Source: Flavobacteriales bacterium UBA6057 (GTDB lineage Bacteria > Bacteroidota > Bacteroidia > Flavobacteriales_G > Salibacteraceae). Taken from it: DNA of 64,000 nt. The notes under the pieces are model-generated. The model was given only the letters and a program-made list of their open reading frames with translations, had not been told where the DNA came from and did not search any database. Location of the stretch: positions 1 to 64,000 of the forward strand of contig DIYJ01000015.1 in NCBI GenBank assembly GCA_002428995.1. The letters are read 5' to 3'. Of this stretch, positions 25,003 to 33,404 are shown piece by piece. Position 1 is the stretch's first letter; each line of letters begins with the position of its first letter. The position numbers and the translations under genes were made by a program.

Positions 25003-26207
25003 AGTCGCTTCTGACTGAGTAGAACACGAACGGGAATAAGGCTTGCGATCAGCCCGATCGACATCACCACTCCAAACACGGCAACAATGTCTATCCAGCG
25101 AAACTCCACCGGATAGTATTCAACGATTCCTCCGGGCAGCGCGAACAAACCAATGTATTGTTGCGCCAGAATGGTGAGTACACCCAGCCCAAGGCCTACC
25201 GAGATACCGAGCAAAGTAATCAGCAAACCTTCGAAGAGGAAAAGCATGCGAACGCTCTGAATGGTCGTTCCAAGGCTGCGAAGCAGTGAAGTGTCTTTCC
25301 GCTTTTCCATGATCAACATGGTGAGGCTGCCGATGAGGTTGAATGTGGCCACTATCAAAATGAAGCTCAGGATGAAGAACGTGATCCACTTTTCGGTCTG
25401 GTTTGTCTTGTAGATGATTTCATTCATCTCTACCCTCGTTTTGACTACAAAATCAGGCCCGAGGAGTTTGCTTAGTCTGGCTTTAACCGCTTCAGGCTTT
25501 GCCTTTGGATCAAGCTTCAATTCAATGGAAGAAGCCTGTGCATCATACTGCAGCAAATCCTGGGCGAAGTCAAAGGAGGTGATGAAGTATTTGAAGTCGA
25601 ACTCTGGGTTCACTGCTACAATACCCGTGGGAACGATGGTCTTTGTGACAAACTTGTTTTGCGGATTTGCGCTGTTGATGCCATCGCGTTTGGCCGCAAA
25701 TACTTTGATGTTCTCGTAGCCTGAGGAAATGAACAGGTTCAGGTTGTCCGCAATGCCGTAACCCAGGATTGCTCCTTCCAGCCCGCTGATTCCCAACCGA
25801 TATTCACCTTCCACTACGTGCGTGTCCAATGCCATGAGCGGCAGGTACTCCTTCGGAACGCCCTTGATGGTAACGATCGTTTGCTGATCCCGGTACTGAA
25901 GAAAGACTGTTTCTTCCAAAACCGGAGCCAGATAGGCTACCGATTCCCATTGGGCCACTTCTTCGGCAGGGAAGCCCTGCAGTTCCATCGTTTTTCCTTT
26001 GGTCGGTGTTATTCGTATGTCAGGATCGAAGCTGGCATACATGTCAGAGACGAGCGTTTCCAAGCCATTAAAAGCCGACAGCACAATGATCATGGCGAAG
26101 GTTCCCACTGCTACTCCTGTGGCCGCAATGCCGGAAATGATGTTGATCACATTCCGGTTTCCAACCGAAAAGAGGTAGCGTCTTGCGATGAGCAGCGGAA
26201 CATTCAA
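24984..26207 (-). CDS. LolC/LolE-like ABC transporter permease (FtsX family)
   Basis: 407 residues: an N-terminal helix (VINIISGIAATGVAVGTFAM), a large periplasmic domain (about 45-260), then three helices (WITFFILSFILIVATFNLIG, LLITLLGISVGLGLGVLTIL, IDIVAVFGVVMSIGLIASLI). The LIARRYLFS start and the MIMEKRKDTSLLRSLG coupling segment are typical of LolC/LolE permeases, which work with the LolD ATPase to release lipoproteins from the inner membrane to LolA. Bacteroidota usually have one such permease type acting as a homodimer. It follows rbfA by 6 bp on the same strand. Confidence 0.88.
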   Translation of the reverse strand: MNVPLLIARRYLFSVGNRNVINIISGIAATGVAVGTFAMIIVLSAFNGLETLVSDMYASFDPDIRITPTKGKTMELQGFPAEEVAQWESVAYLAPVLEETVFLQYRDQQTIVTIKGVPKEYLPLMALDTHVVEGEYRLGISGLEGAILGYGIADNLNLFISSGYENIKVFAAKRDGINSANPQNKFVTKTIVPTGIVAVNPEFDFKYFITSFDFAQDLLQYDAQASSIELKLDPKAKPEAVKARLSKLLGPDFVVKTRVEMNEIIYKTNQTEKWITFFILSFILIVATFNLIGSLTMLIMEKRKDTSLLRSLGTTIQSVRMLFLFEGLLITLLGISVGLGLGVLTILAQQYIGLFALPGGIVEYYPVEFRWIDIVAVFGVVMSIGLIASLIPVRVLLSQKRLQAITG

Positions 26208-26213
26208 AGCAGG

Positions 26214-26549
26214 CTAGTTCAGCAAGGTTTCGATGCGCTCCGCGTGATCCAGCGAATCATCATGGATGAACATGAGATCAGGCATAACACGTAGGTCATT
26301 TCTGATTCTGCGGAACAAGATGCGCTTGATTTCCTGGATTTGATCGTTGAATTGCTCAATGAATTGCTGCGGCTCCTTTGTAGGAAACACGCTTACGTAC
26401 ACCCTCGCAAAACTGAAGTCGGGCGTGATGCTGACTACCGTCACGGTGACCATCTGACCCTGGCAAAGGTGCTTGAGCTCTTTTTGGAAGAGATTGCCGA
26501 TTTCTTTTTGAAGAAGGCGCGCGACCTTTTGTTGCCTGATACTGTCCAT
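26214..26549 (-). CDS. rbfA: Ribosome-binding factor A
   Basis: 111 residues with the RbfA KH-type fold: QKVARLLQKEIGNLFQKEL, the VTVTVVSITPDFSFARVYVS strand pair, and IRNDLRVMPDLMFIHDDSLD near the C-terminus. It binds free 30S subunits and helps mature the 16S rRNA 5' end. The ATG at 26549 is only 4 bp after a perfect -7 element (26561-26554), which suggests a transcript with almost no leader. The LolC/E-like permease gene follows by 6 bp, an rbfA-permease arrangement common in Bacteroidota. Confidence 0.93.
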   Translation of the reverse strand: MDSIRQQKVARLLQKEIGNLFQKELKHLCQGQMVTVTVVSITPDFSFARVYVSVFPTKEPQQFIEQFNDQIQEIKRILFRRIRNDLRVMPDLMFIHDDSLDHAERIETLLN

Positions 26550-26553
26550 TCGG

Positions 26554-26561
26554 CAAATTTA
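26554..26561 (-). promoter_or_regulatory. -7 element TAAATTTG immediately upstream of rbfA
   Basis: Perfect TAnnTTTG on the minus strand ending 4 bp before the ATG. Transcription starting the usual 5-7 bp after this element would begin at or inside the start codon, so rbfA mRNA is predicted to be leaderless or nearly so. Confidence 0.45.
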
Positions 26562-26619
26562 GCATTCAATAGGGCTTGCATTCTAAACCCTTGCATGATG
26601 CCCTGCGTCTAATAACGAG

Positions 26620-26627
26620 TAAATTTG
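26620..26627 (+). promoter_or_regulatory. -7 element TAAATTTG upstream of T9SS protein gene
   Basis: Perfect TAnnTTTG 17 bp upstream of the ATG at 26645. No clear -33 element at the normal spacing. Confidence 0.45.
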
Positions 26628-26644
26628 CACCAAATCAGTCCCAT

Positions 26645-28135
26645 ATGAAAAGACTACTACCAGTTCTCTCTCTCCTTGTATCGCTGTCTGCCATCTCGCA
26701 GATCACCATCACAAGTGCAGACTACGGCTCCGTAGGTGACAGTATCGTTACAGCTACGGACAATACCACTACCGGACTCTCTGTAGTTCCTGGAACACCC
26801 AATATGTGGGACTATTCCAGCTTAGCGGTTGATAATATCAATACGCTCAAGTTTGAGGATCCCGCCAACACGGTGAGCGGCTTTGCGTTCCCGCTGTCTG
26901 ACCTGGCTATTCAGCGCCAATCAGATACGCTGTTTTTCCGTCTGGATGCTAACGAGCTTACCATCGATGGAATTTCGGGAGATGCTTTTGGCCTGGGTGC
27001 GAGCCTTCAGGCTGACTTCAAGCCCAATGCCACGCAAATCAGCTTCCCCTCTGTACTCGGTACTTCTTTCATGGATACGGCAGTATTTGACACCATCGCC
27101 AGCTGTGACCTGGTAAATCAGGGAAACCTATGCGATTCTGCTCATCTCCGCAGAACAGTGACTATTACTTCTGTGATTGATGATACCGGAACCATCGTTA
27201 CACCCGGTGGAACTTACCATGTCATTCGCCAGTATTATCGCGAAGAGAATCATGATTCTTTGGCGCTCAAATTCCCATTTGTGGGATGGCAGCCCGCCAT
27301 CATTGATAGTGTGGCCATCGTTCACAACTATCGCTGGATTGCAATCGGTGAAGACTGGCCTGTGTTGACAGCGATTGCTGATGCTCAGGATGGAGAAATC
27401 ATCGAAGCAACGTTCAAGATTGATGAAAACCTCATCGGTGCGGTAGACAATGAAAACGATCCGGAGTGCAACGGAGATTGCGATGGCTCTATCACCGTGT
27501 TTGGATTGGGTGGAGTTCCTCCTTATGAATTCAACTGGTCTAATGGAGCAACATCCGCAACAGCAGATGATCTGTGTGCTGGAACCTACACGGTGACCAT
27601 TACGGACGATGCCGTTGGTGAAGACATTCTGACCATCACGCTGGAAGATCCTACTGCGATTTCTATTACCGGTGCTGTTCAGGGAGTGAATACCTCAGCC
27701 GATGGAGCGATTGAGCCTTCTGTTAGCGGTGGAGAAGGTGACTACAGCTACGAATGGAGCAGCGACAGTGGATTTACCTCTACCTCCGAGATCATTACAG
27801 ACCTTGAGCCCGGTGTTTACACCCTTACGGTCACTGATGGAAATGGATGTACGGCAGAAGAGAGCTTCGATGTGATGCTTACCGGTATTTCGCAGGTAGC
27901 GGAAAAGCAGGTGCGCATCTATCCAAACCCAGCCATTGATCGCTTAACAATTGAAACAGACGGCAATGTTGACCAACTGACGGTTTACAACCTGCTTGGA
28001 ACTCCCGTGGCTCAGATGACCAATGTTCAGGTGGTGAATCACCTCGATGTCAGCCAGCTGGCTCCAGGTATTTACACCATCTTGGTGAATGCAGCCGGTC
28101 GGGAATCCTATTCAAGGGTGACCATCGAGCGATGA
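26645..28135 (+). CDS. T9SS type A-sorted secreted protein with SprB-like repeats
   Basis: 496 residues from the ATG at 26645 (signal peptide MKRLLPVLSLLVSLSAISQ); the frame also opens at a TTG at 26576. The N-terminal 270 residues are a beta-rich domain of no known enzyme type. Two SprB-like repeats follow (CNGDCDGSITVFGLGGVPPY, NWSNGATSATADDLCAGTYT; then SGGEGDYSYEWSSDSGFTST, LEPGVYTLTVTDGNGCTAEE). The C-terminus is a T9SS type A sorting domain: VRIYPNPAIDRLTIETDG, LTVYNLLGTPV, LDVSQLAPGIYTILV. The protein is exported, processed and probably attached to A-LPS on the surface. SprB repeats occur in gliding adhesins. A terminator follows at 28181-28213. Confidence 0.9.
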   Translation: MKRLLPVLSLLVSLSAISQITITSADYGSVGDSIVTATDNTTTGLSVVPGTPNMWDYSSLAVDNINTLKFEDPANTVSGFAFPLSDLAIQRQSDTLFFRLDANELTIDGISGDAFGLGASLQADFKPNATQISFPSVLGTSFMDTAVFDTIASCDLVNQGNLCDSAHLRRTVTITSVIDDTGTIVTPGGTYHVIRQYYREENHDSLALKFPFVGWQPAIIDSVAIVHNYRWIAIGEDWPVLTAIADAQDGEIIEATFKIDENLIGAVDNENDPECNGDCDGSITVFGLGGVPPYEFNWSNGATSATADDLCAGTYTVTITDDAVGEDILTITLEDPTAISITGAVQGVNTSADGAIEPSVSGGEGDYSYEWSSDSGFTSTSEIITDLEPGVYTLTVTDGNGCTAEESFDVMLTGISQVAEKQVRIYPNPAIDRLTIETDGNVDQLTVYNLLGTPVAQMTNVQVVNHLDVSQLAPGIYTILVNAAGRESYSRVTIER

Positions 28136-28153
28136 TGACCTTCAGCAGCTGAA

Positions 28154-28167
28154 CTGATTTAAATCAG
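28154..28167. promoter_or_regulatory. FNR/Crp-type palindrome upstream of the copper ATPase gene
   Basis: CTGATTTAAATCAG is a perfect 14-bp palindrome containing TGAT-N4-ATCA, the core of the FNR consensus TTGAT-N4-ATCAA. Its centre (28160.5) lies about 41-42 bp before the start point predicted from the -7-like CACTTTTG at 28190-28197, the class II activator position. FNR-type control of cbb3-oxidase maturation genes is well known; activity here is inferred. Confidence 0.5.
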
Positions 28168-28180
28168 CAACGACACACAA

Positions 28181-28213
28181 AAAGCGAGGCACTTTTGAGG
28201 CCTCGCTTTTTTT
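28181..28213 (+). terminator. Rho-independent terminator that ends at the next start codon
   Basis: AAAGCGAGGC (28181-28190) pairs perfectly with GCCTCGCTTT (28200-28209) around a 9-base loop, followed by a T-run to 28212. The ATG of the copper ATPase begins at 28214. The stem-loop also contains CACTTTTG (28190-28197), a 7/8 match to the -7 element, so terminator and downstream promoter appear to share DNA. Confidence 0.88.
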
Positions 28214-30625
28214 ATGCCCAAAATCCAGGAACGTACCGATTGCTTTCACTGCGGTGAAACTTGCCAGGAAGAAGTGATCCACCATGATGGACATGAATTC
28301 TGTTGCCATGGCTGCAAGACGGTATACACGCTTCTGCAGGATACGGGCCTCACCACTTACTACGAGATCGAAAACAGCCCCGGGGCGAACATGCGACAGG
28401 ATCGTGCTTCGCGTGACTTTCTGGACCTGGAAGAGGTGCAAAAGCAGTTCATCGACTTCAGCGAGGACTCGGTGAACAAGGTGACTTTTTACCTGCCCAC
28501 GGTGCATTGCTCCGCATGTATTTGGTTGCTGGAAAAGCTCGATCGATTGAACAAAGGCATCACCCGATCCGAAGTCAATTTCCTGAGGAAGGAACTCACG
28601 GTGTTTTTCGACACCAACAGAATATCGTTGCGTGAGTTAGTGATCTTGTTAGAAGATCTGGGTTATCCGCCAGACTTAAAGCGAGACCGTAAAACAGCTC
28701 CGGACAATTCTCAAAGCAAGAAATTGCTCCTGAAACTGGGAGTGGCAGGATTCTGCTTTGGCAACATCATGCTCTTCAGCTTCCCGGAGTATTTGTCCCT
28801 GAGCGATGCTTCTTTGGAAGAATTCAAAACCCTCTTCAGCTATCTGAACTTGTTCCTCGCCCTTCCGGTGCTGTTCTTCTCAGATGTGGACTATCTGAAA
28901 AGTGCCTGGAAAAGCTTGAAGGTTGGTTACCTCACGATCGATGTTCCCATTGCTTTAGGGATTGCCACGCTTTTCGGTCGAAGTGCTTTTGAGGTGATCT
29001 CGGGAACCGGTCCCGGCTATTTTGATTCGTTTGCCGGTTTGGTCTTTTTCCTTCTGGTTGGCAAATGGTATCAGAGCAGAACGTATGAAGCGCTTGCTTT
29101 TGATCGTGACTTCAAGTCTTACTTCCCGATGGCCGTTGCACGCATCAAGGATGGAGTGGAGGAGGTGTGCATGCTCGAAAACATTGAGGTAGGCGATCGG
29201 CTCAGGATTCTGAACAAGCAGGTGATCCCGGCAGATGCGGTATTGATGACCGGTCAGGCTTCGGTCGATTACAGCTTCGTGAACGGAGAGTCGGAACCGG
29301 TGAGCAAGAAGGAAGGTGACTATCTCTATGCCGGTGGCCGGCAAACTGGGGGTATCATTGAAGTGCAGGTGGTGAAGGAAGTCTCTCAGGGCTACCTCAC
29401 GAGTCTGTGGAACCAGCGCGCCTTTGACAAGGAACAAGGCCAACGCGCCTTCTCAGGACTCATTGATCGAATCAGCAAGTTCTTTTCCATTGGCATTCTG
29501 ATGATTGCCTTCATTACACTTGCGTATTGGCTGTATGCTGATCCCTCAGAAGCTTTTGACGCCTTCACTGCGGTGCTTATCATCGCTTGTCCCTGTGCGC
29601 TTGCCCTCAGTATGCCTTTTGCTTCCGGCAGTGTTTCCAGAATCTTAGGGAAGCTGGGCTTCTTTGTCAAAAATGCTTCCACCCTGGAACACATCGCCCA
29701 GGTCAATACGGTGGTTTTTGACAAAACAGGAACACTGACCCAAGGCAACTCCGGTCAGGTCAAATTTCAAGGTGATCAGCTCTCAGCCAACGACCAGTCT
29801 GTTTTGGCTGCCTTGGTAAATAGCTCCACGCATCCACTCAGCGTTTCCATCCGAAGCTTTTTGCCCTCACCCACCGCTCAGGTGCAAGACTTTAATGACA
29901 TCTCCGGTGTTGGTGTAGCCGGATCGGTCAACGGCAAGCATGTCGCCATTGGTTCACTGCATATGCTTGATCGTTTCCCGCAATTGGAGCGTCAATCCAT
30001 TTCCCTGTCCGATGTCCGGGGCATGAGCTCCATTGTCCATGTCTGGATTGACAACGTGTACAGAGGATATTTCCAGATTCAGAAGGAATTGCGATCAGGG
30101 ATGAAATCCCTGATTGAAAGCCTCCGAGACAGGTTCGACCTTCACTTGCTCAGCGGGGACAACGAACGTGAGCACGAGCGAATGACCGGCCTTTTTGGTA
30201 CGGATCAAAACGTTCGTTTCCACCAATCGCCACAGGCCAAGCTCGACTACGTGAAGCAATTGAGGGAGAAAGGTCAATCCGTGATGATGCTCGGGGATGG
30301 ACTGAATGATGCAGGAGCCTTAAAAGAGGCTGATGTGGGAATTGCCGTTGCCGATGATGTGTTCAGCTTTTCACCCGCCTGCGATGCCATTCTTCAGGCT
30401 GATCGCTTGCAGCATTTGTCGCGCTTCTTTCGCTACACAAGGCAGAGCATGAACATCGTCAAAGCCAGCGTTGCCATTTCGCTGATGTACAACATCATTG
30501 GTCTCTTCTTCGCGGTGCAATCTGAATTGACACCTGTTGTGGCCGCCATTCTCATGCCACTCAGTTCGGTTACCGCAGTCGGTTTTGTGAGCATTGCCAC
30601 CCACTTACTACGCCCCAGGGTTTAG
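28214..30625 (+). CDS. ccoI: Copper-transporting P-type ATPase, CcoI/FixI type
   Basis: 803 residues. The N-terminal Cys cluster (DCFHCGETCQEE, EFCCHGCKTVY) is the zinc-ribbon-like domain found in cytochrome cbb3 oxidase maturation ATPases. An HMA domain with CSACIW follows (about 95-160). About eight membrane helices, with CPC at 459-461 in ACPCALALSM, phosphorylated Asp503 in VFDKTGTLTQGN, SSTHPLS in the nucleotide-binding domain and MLGDGLNDAGAL. It moves Cu(I) across the inner membrane for cbb3 oxidase assembly; the oxidase genes are not in this window. The start codon abuts the preceding terminator. The stop overlaps the convergent thioesterase gene by 4 bp. Confidence 0.92.
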   Translation: MPKIQERTDCFHCGETCQEEVIHHDGHEFCCHGCKTVYTLLQDTGLTTYYEIENSPGANMRQDRASRDFLDLEEVQKQFIDFSEDSVNKVTFYLPTVHCSACIWLLEKLDRLNKGITRSEVNFLRKELTVFFDTNRISLRELVILLEDLGYPPDLKRDRKTAPDNSQSKKLLLKLGVAGFCFGNIMLFSFPEYLSLSDASLEEFKTLFSYLNLFLALPVLFFSDVDYLKSAWKSLKVGYLTIDVPIALGIATLFGRSAFEVISGTGPGYFDSFAGLVFFLLVGKWYQSRTYEALAFDRDFKSYFPMAVARIKDGVEEVCMLENIEVGDRLRILNKQVIPADAVLMTGQASVDYSFVNGESEPVSKKEGDYLYAGGRQTGGIIEVQVVKEVSQGYLTSLWNQRAFDKEQGQRAFSGLIDRISKFFSIGILMIAFITLAYWLYADPSEAFDAFTAVLIIACPCALALSMPFASGSVSRILGKLGFFVKNASTLEHIAQVNTVVFDKTGTLTQGNSGQVKFQGDQLSANDQSVLAALVNSSTHPLSVSIRSFLPSPTAQVQDFNDISGVGVAGSVNGKHVAIGSLHMLDRFPQLERQSISLSDVRGMSSIVHVWIDNVYRGYFQIQKELRSGMKSLIESLRDRFDLHLLSGDNEREHERMTGLFGTDQNVRFHQSPQAKLDYVKQLREKGQSVMMLGDGLNDAGALKEADVGIAVADDVFSFSPACDAILQADRLQHLSRFFRYTRQSMNIVKASVAISLMYNIIGLFFAVQSELTPVVAAILMPLSSVTAVGFVSIATHLLRPRV

Positions 30626-31167
30626 ACCTCCAGCATCACCCGATGCCCTTCCAGCAGGTGCGCATGCTTTTCAAACTCAAAGTGATCTGTGTGAAAGCGC
30701 TTGGAGCGTTGCCTGCGACTCTCCATCCGCTCAATGCTCCTCAGAAATCGCCTCACCTCATTTCGGTCGGATAGAATCAATCCGGGCACGCGCGTAGAAG
30801 CTCCGCTCGCGTCTTTGGCCACCATGGTGAAATAGGAGGAGTTGCAGTGCTTTCGTTCCCCTGTTCTGATGTCCTCTGCTTCCACACGAATGCCCACTAC
30901 CATCGAGCTGTTGCCCACATAGTTCACCCGAGCTTTCATCGTCACCAATTCCCCAACTTCGATTGGCATCAGGAAGTCCACACGATCCACCGAAGCGGTG
31001 ACACAATAGTTTTCAGAATGCTTGGATGCACAGGCAAAGGCCACGGAATCCATCAACGAAAGGATATATCCTCCGTGAATCTTACCCCCGAAGTTGGAAT
31101 GAGAAGGTGACATCAGCTCGGAGATGGTCACTTCAGAAGCGCTGCTGTGTTTGAAAGTAGTTTCCAT
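30622..31167 (-). CDS. Acyl-CoA thioesterase (hotdog fold, YciA/BACH-like)
   Basis: 181 residues from the ATG at 31167 (METTFKHSSASEVTISELM); the frame extends to 31218 without support. Hotdog signatures: SPSHSNFGGKIHGGYILSLM with the catalytic-region N and G residues, then DSVAFACASKHSENYCVTAS and VDRVDFLMPIEVGELVTM. A C-terminal extension of about 45 residues (RRFLRSIERMESRRQRSKRF) is basic. It hydrolyses acyl-CoA thioesters; chain-length preference is unknown. A -7 element lies at 31223-31216. Confidence 0.9.
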   Translation of the reverse strand: METTFKHSSASEVTISELMSPSHSNFGGKIHGGYILSLMDSVAFACASKHSENYCVTASVDRVDFLMPIEVGELVTMKARVNYVGNSSMVVGIRVEAEDIRTGERKHCNSSYFTMVAKDASGASTRVPGLILSDRNEVRRFLRSIERMESRRQRSKRFHTDHFEFEKHAHLLEGHRVMLEV

Positions 31168-31215
31168 GGTTTTGGAGTTGGAATGACGAATAGTGACTGT
31201 CGAAGACTGTGCGGC

Positions 31216-31223
31216 CAAATCTA
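31216..31223 (-). promoter_or_regulatory. -7 element TAGATTTG upstream of thioesterase gene
   Basis: Perfect TAnnTTTG on the minus strand about 48 bp upstream of the ATG at 31167. For the divergent transporter gene, TTTA-N19-TACTTTCG (31287-31317) is a one-mismatch-each -33/-7 candidate. Confidence 0.4.
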
Positions 31224-31322
31224 GGGAAGGTCGCTGTAGCCTTGGAAGTTTTTGAAGAGCTGGCAGCAGTGTCTTTACAGCTCAGGTTTATTTCTCTCAC
31301 CGATTCCCATACTTTCGACCGC

Positions 31323-32741
31323 ATGGAGCTGACCAAGCGCATCGGTTTTTTTCTGGGGCCATTGCTGTTCCTCACGATTCTTATTTCAAATGCTGGTCCC
31401 AACCCCATGGCCTGCAAAGTGCTTGCTGTAGCCGCGTGGATGCTGGTGTGGTGGATCACCGAAATCTTTCCGATCTACATCACTGCCATGCTGCCCATGG
31501 TGTTTTTCCCTGCGCTCGGGATCATGGATTTGAAATCCACCTTCGCACCTTACGGAAGCCCCATCATCTTTCTGTTTCTCGGTGGTTTTTTGATTGCGCT
31601 GGCCATGGAGGAGCGCAAACTTCATGAGCGCATCGCGTTTGGATTGATTCGCATTACAGGGACCAATCTGCGCGGTGTGATCCTTGGATTTATGGTTGCT
31701 ACGGCCACGGTCGCCATGTGGATCAGCAACACGGCTACCACGGTTATGATGCTTCCCATTGCGGTTTCCGTGGTTAATCTGGTGAAGGATCAGGCCCAAG
31801 AGCATCAGTTTAAGCGCTTTGCGATGTTGCTCATGATAGGGATTGCCTACGCAGCCAACATTGGAGGAACCATAACCCTGATCGGAACCCCTCCCAACCT
31901 CGTTTTTGCAGGCTACTACTTCGAAGCGATGGGCGAGGAATTCAGCTTTGCGCGCTGGCTAATGATCGGGATTCCTGTAGGAGTGCTGCTTCTGGCCCTG
32001 TGCTATTTGGTGCTCACTGGATTGATCTACCCGCTGAAGCAACACAAAGTGGAAGGATTGGAAGCCCTCTTTGAATCCAGATGGCAAGCTTTGGGAACGG
32101 TGAGCAAAGCCGAGCGAGCCGTGATGTTCGTTTTTGCATTGACGGTTTTGTGCTGGGTTTTTGCGGCTCCCATCAATGATGTGCTGGGGTCGAAAGTGCT
32201 GAGTAACACAAACATTGCAATGGGTGGAGGCTTGTTGATGTTTCTCGTCCCCGTTTCCTGGAAGAAGGGTGAATTCATTCTCGACTGGAAAAGCACTCAG
32301 CGTCTTCCTTGGGGCATTCTCATCCTTTTTGGCGGTGGATTGGCATTGGCGAGTGGATTGGAAAAAGCAGGCCTCATCGATTTGCTCGGTGCCTGGGTGT
32401 CTGAGAGCTTTCCTGCTTCACCTTTGATTCTTTGCCTTGTGCTCACTGCTGTAGCGCTTTTCGCTACGGAACTCATGAGCAATGTAGCCCTGGTCACCGT
32501 ATTGCTTCCGGTGGTCTTTTCCATTGCCGAGAATTCGGGGATCGATATCACCTTCCTCGCCATTCCAGTGACGCTGGCGGCCAGTTGTGCCTTCATGATG
32601 CCCATTTCCACACCACCGAATGCCATCGTATATGCCAGTGGTTACATCCGCATCCCACAGATGATTCGGGCAGGCATTTGGATGAACCTCATTGCCATCG
32701 CCCTGATTGTGGCGATCATGGAGCTTTTGGGAGGCATTTAG
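31323..32741 (+). CDS. SLC13/DASS-family sodium-coupled dicarboxylate transporter
   Basis: 472 residues from the ATG at 31323 (MELTKRIGFFLGPLLFLTIL); the frame has an earlier start at 31209 inside the divergent promoter region. About eleven membrane helices. DASS signatures: WWITEIFPIYITAMLPMVFF, SNTATTVMMLPIAVSVV (first SNT motif), ANIGGTITLIGTPPNLVFAG, FATELMSNVALVTVLLPVVF (diverged second SNT-like motif) and SCAFMMPISTPPNAIVYASG. It imports C4-dicarboxylates, or sulfate in some relatives, with Na+. Substrate is not decidable from the motifs. Confidence 0.92.
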   Translation: MELTKRIGFFLGPLLFLTILISNAGPNPMACKVLAVAAWMLVWWITEIFPIYITAMLPMVFFPALGIMDLKSTFAPYGSPIIFLFLGGFLIALAMEERKLHERIAFGLIRITGTNLRGVILGFMVATATVAMWISNTATTVMMLPIAVSVVNLVKDQAQEHQFKRFAMLLMIGIAYAANIGGTITLIGTPPNLVFAGYYFEAMGEEFSFARWLMIGIPVGVLLLALCYLVLTGLIYPLKQHKVEGLEALFESRWQALGTVSKAERAVMFVFALTVLCWVFAAPINDVLGSKVLSNTNIAMGGGLLMFLVPVSWKKGEFILDWKSTQRLPWGILILFGGGLALASGLEKAGLIDLLGAWVSESFPASPLILCLVLTAVALFATELMSNVALVTVLLPVVFSIAENSGIDITFLAIPVTLAASCAFMMPISTPPNAIVYASGYIRIPQMIRAGIWMNLIAIALIVAIMELLGGI

Positions 32742-32812
32742 CAAACGTCCTAATCTTGAATAAGGCCACTCATTTTTGCCTTTCCGATTCTATGATAACC
32801 GGAGAGCTCGGT

Positions 32813-32820
32813 TAATTTTG
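32813..32820 (+). promoter_or_regulatory. -7 element TAATTTTG upstream of lipoprotein gene
   Basis: Perfect TAnnTTTG 88 bp before the ATG at 32909, predicting a leader of about 80 nt. No -33 element is evident. Confidence 0.35.
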
Positions 32821-32908
32821 ACCGGAGAAATGCATGGACTGCTAAGCAAAGGTTTTGGTGGAATCCATGTGCATCCTAAACTCAAACTACACACAAGAAA
32901 TACACACC

Positions 32909-33400
32909 ATGAAGACAGTGAGAATCTGGGGAATGATCCTTTTGACCATTGGCATTGCCTCGTGCGGAGGTTCATCCGGGAATTCTGGCAATAACGGACA
33001 AGAGACAGCATCGAAGCAAATGGATGTGAGTTCCACCCACGAGCTGACGCTGTATGGAGCTCCGTACAAACTGAAAATGGACAATTCCGATTCCAGAACT
33101 TTGATGGTGTTGACGCATGACACAGGGTTGGTTTTCACCAAAGACTTCAATATCGATACGCTGCGCAGCATCCTGAGGGATGATCTTCATTTTGATCACG
33201 CCATCGAACAAAGTGAGAGCAATCTGGGCTACGAAGGCTTGAGGTTTGTAACCCATCGTGGAAAATACCTTTTGATGGAGGCGTTTGCTACGGATCCGGC
33301 TAAGGGCTACAAAGAGTTCATCAATCTCCGGGTCGATTATTTGGAGGAGCCGGGCAAGACCTCTGTATTGTCTATGACCAAAAAGCCGATGGGAAGCTAA
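32909..33400 (+). CDS. Lipoprotein of unknown function
   Basis: 163 residues from the ATG at 32909 (MKTVRIWGMILLTIGIASCG); the frame also starts at 32855, which would spoil the signal. The lipobox IASC is followed by a Ser/Gly/Asn linker (GGSSGNSGNNGQ) and a compact alpha/beta domain (HELTLYGAPYKLKMDNSDSR, GLRFVTHRGKYLLMEAFATD). No catalytic motif and no family recognised. It ends 4 bp before the AlkD-like gene, so it may be the first gene of a four-gene unit. Confidence 0.75.
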   Translation: MKTVRIWGMILLTIGIASCGGSSGNSGNNGQETASKQMDVSSTHELTLYGAPYKLKMDNSDSRTLMVLTHDTGLVFTKDFNIDTLRSILRDDLHFDHAIEQSESNLGYEGLRFVTHRGKYLLMEAFATDPAKGYKEFINLRVDYLEEPGKTSVLSMTKKPMGS

Positions 33401-33404
33401 CTCC

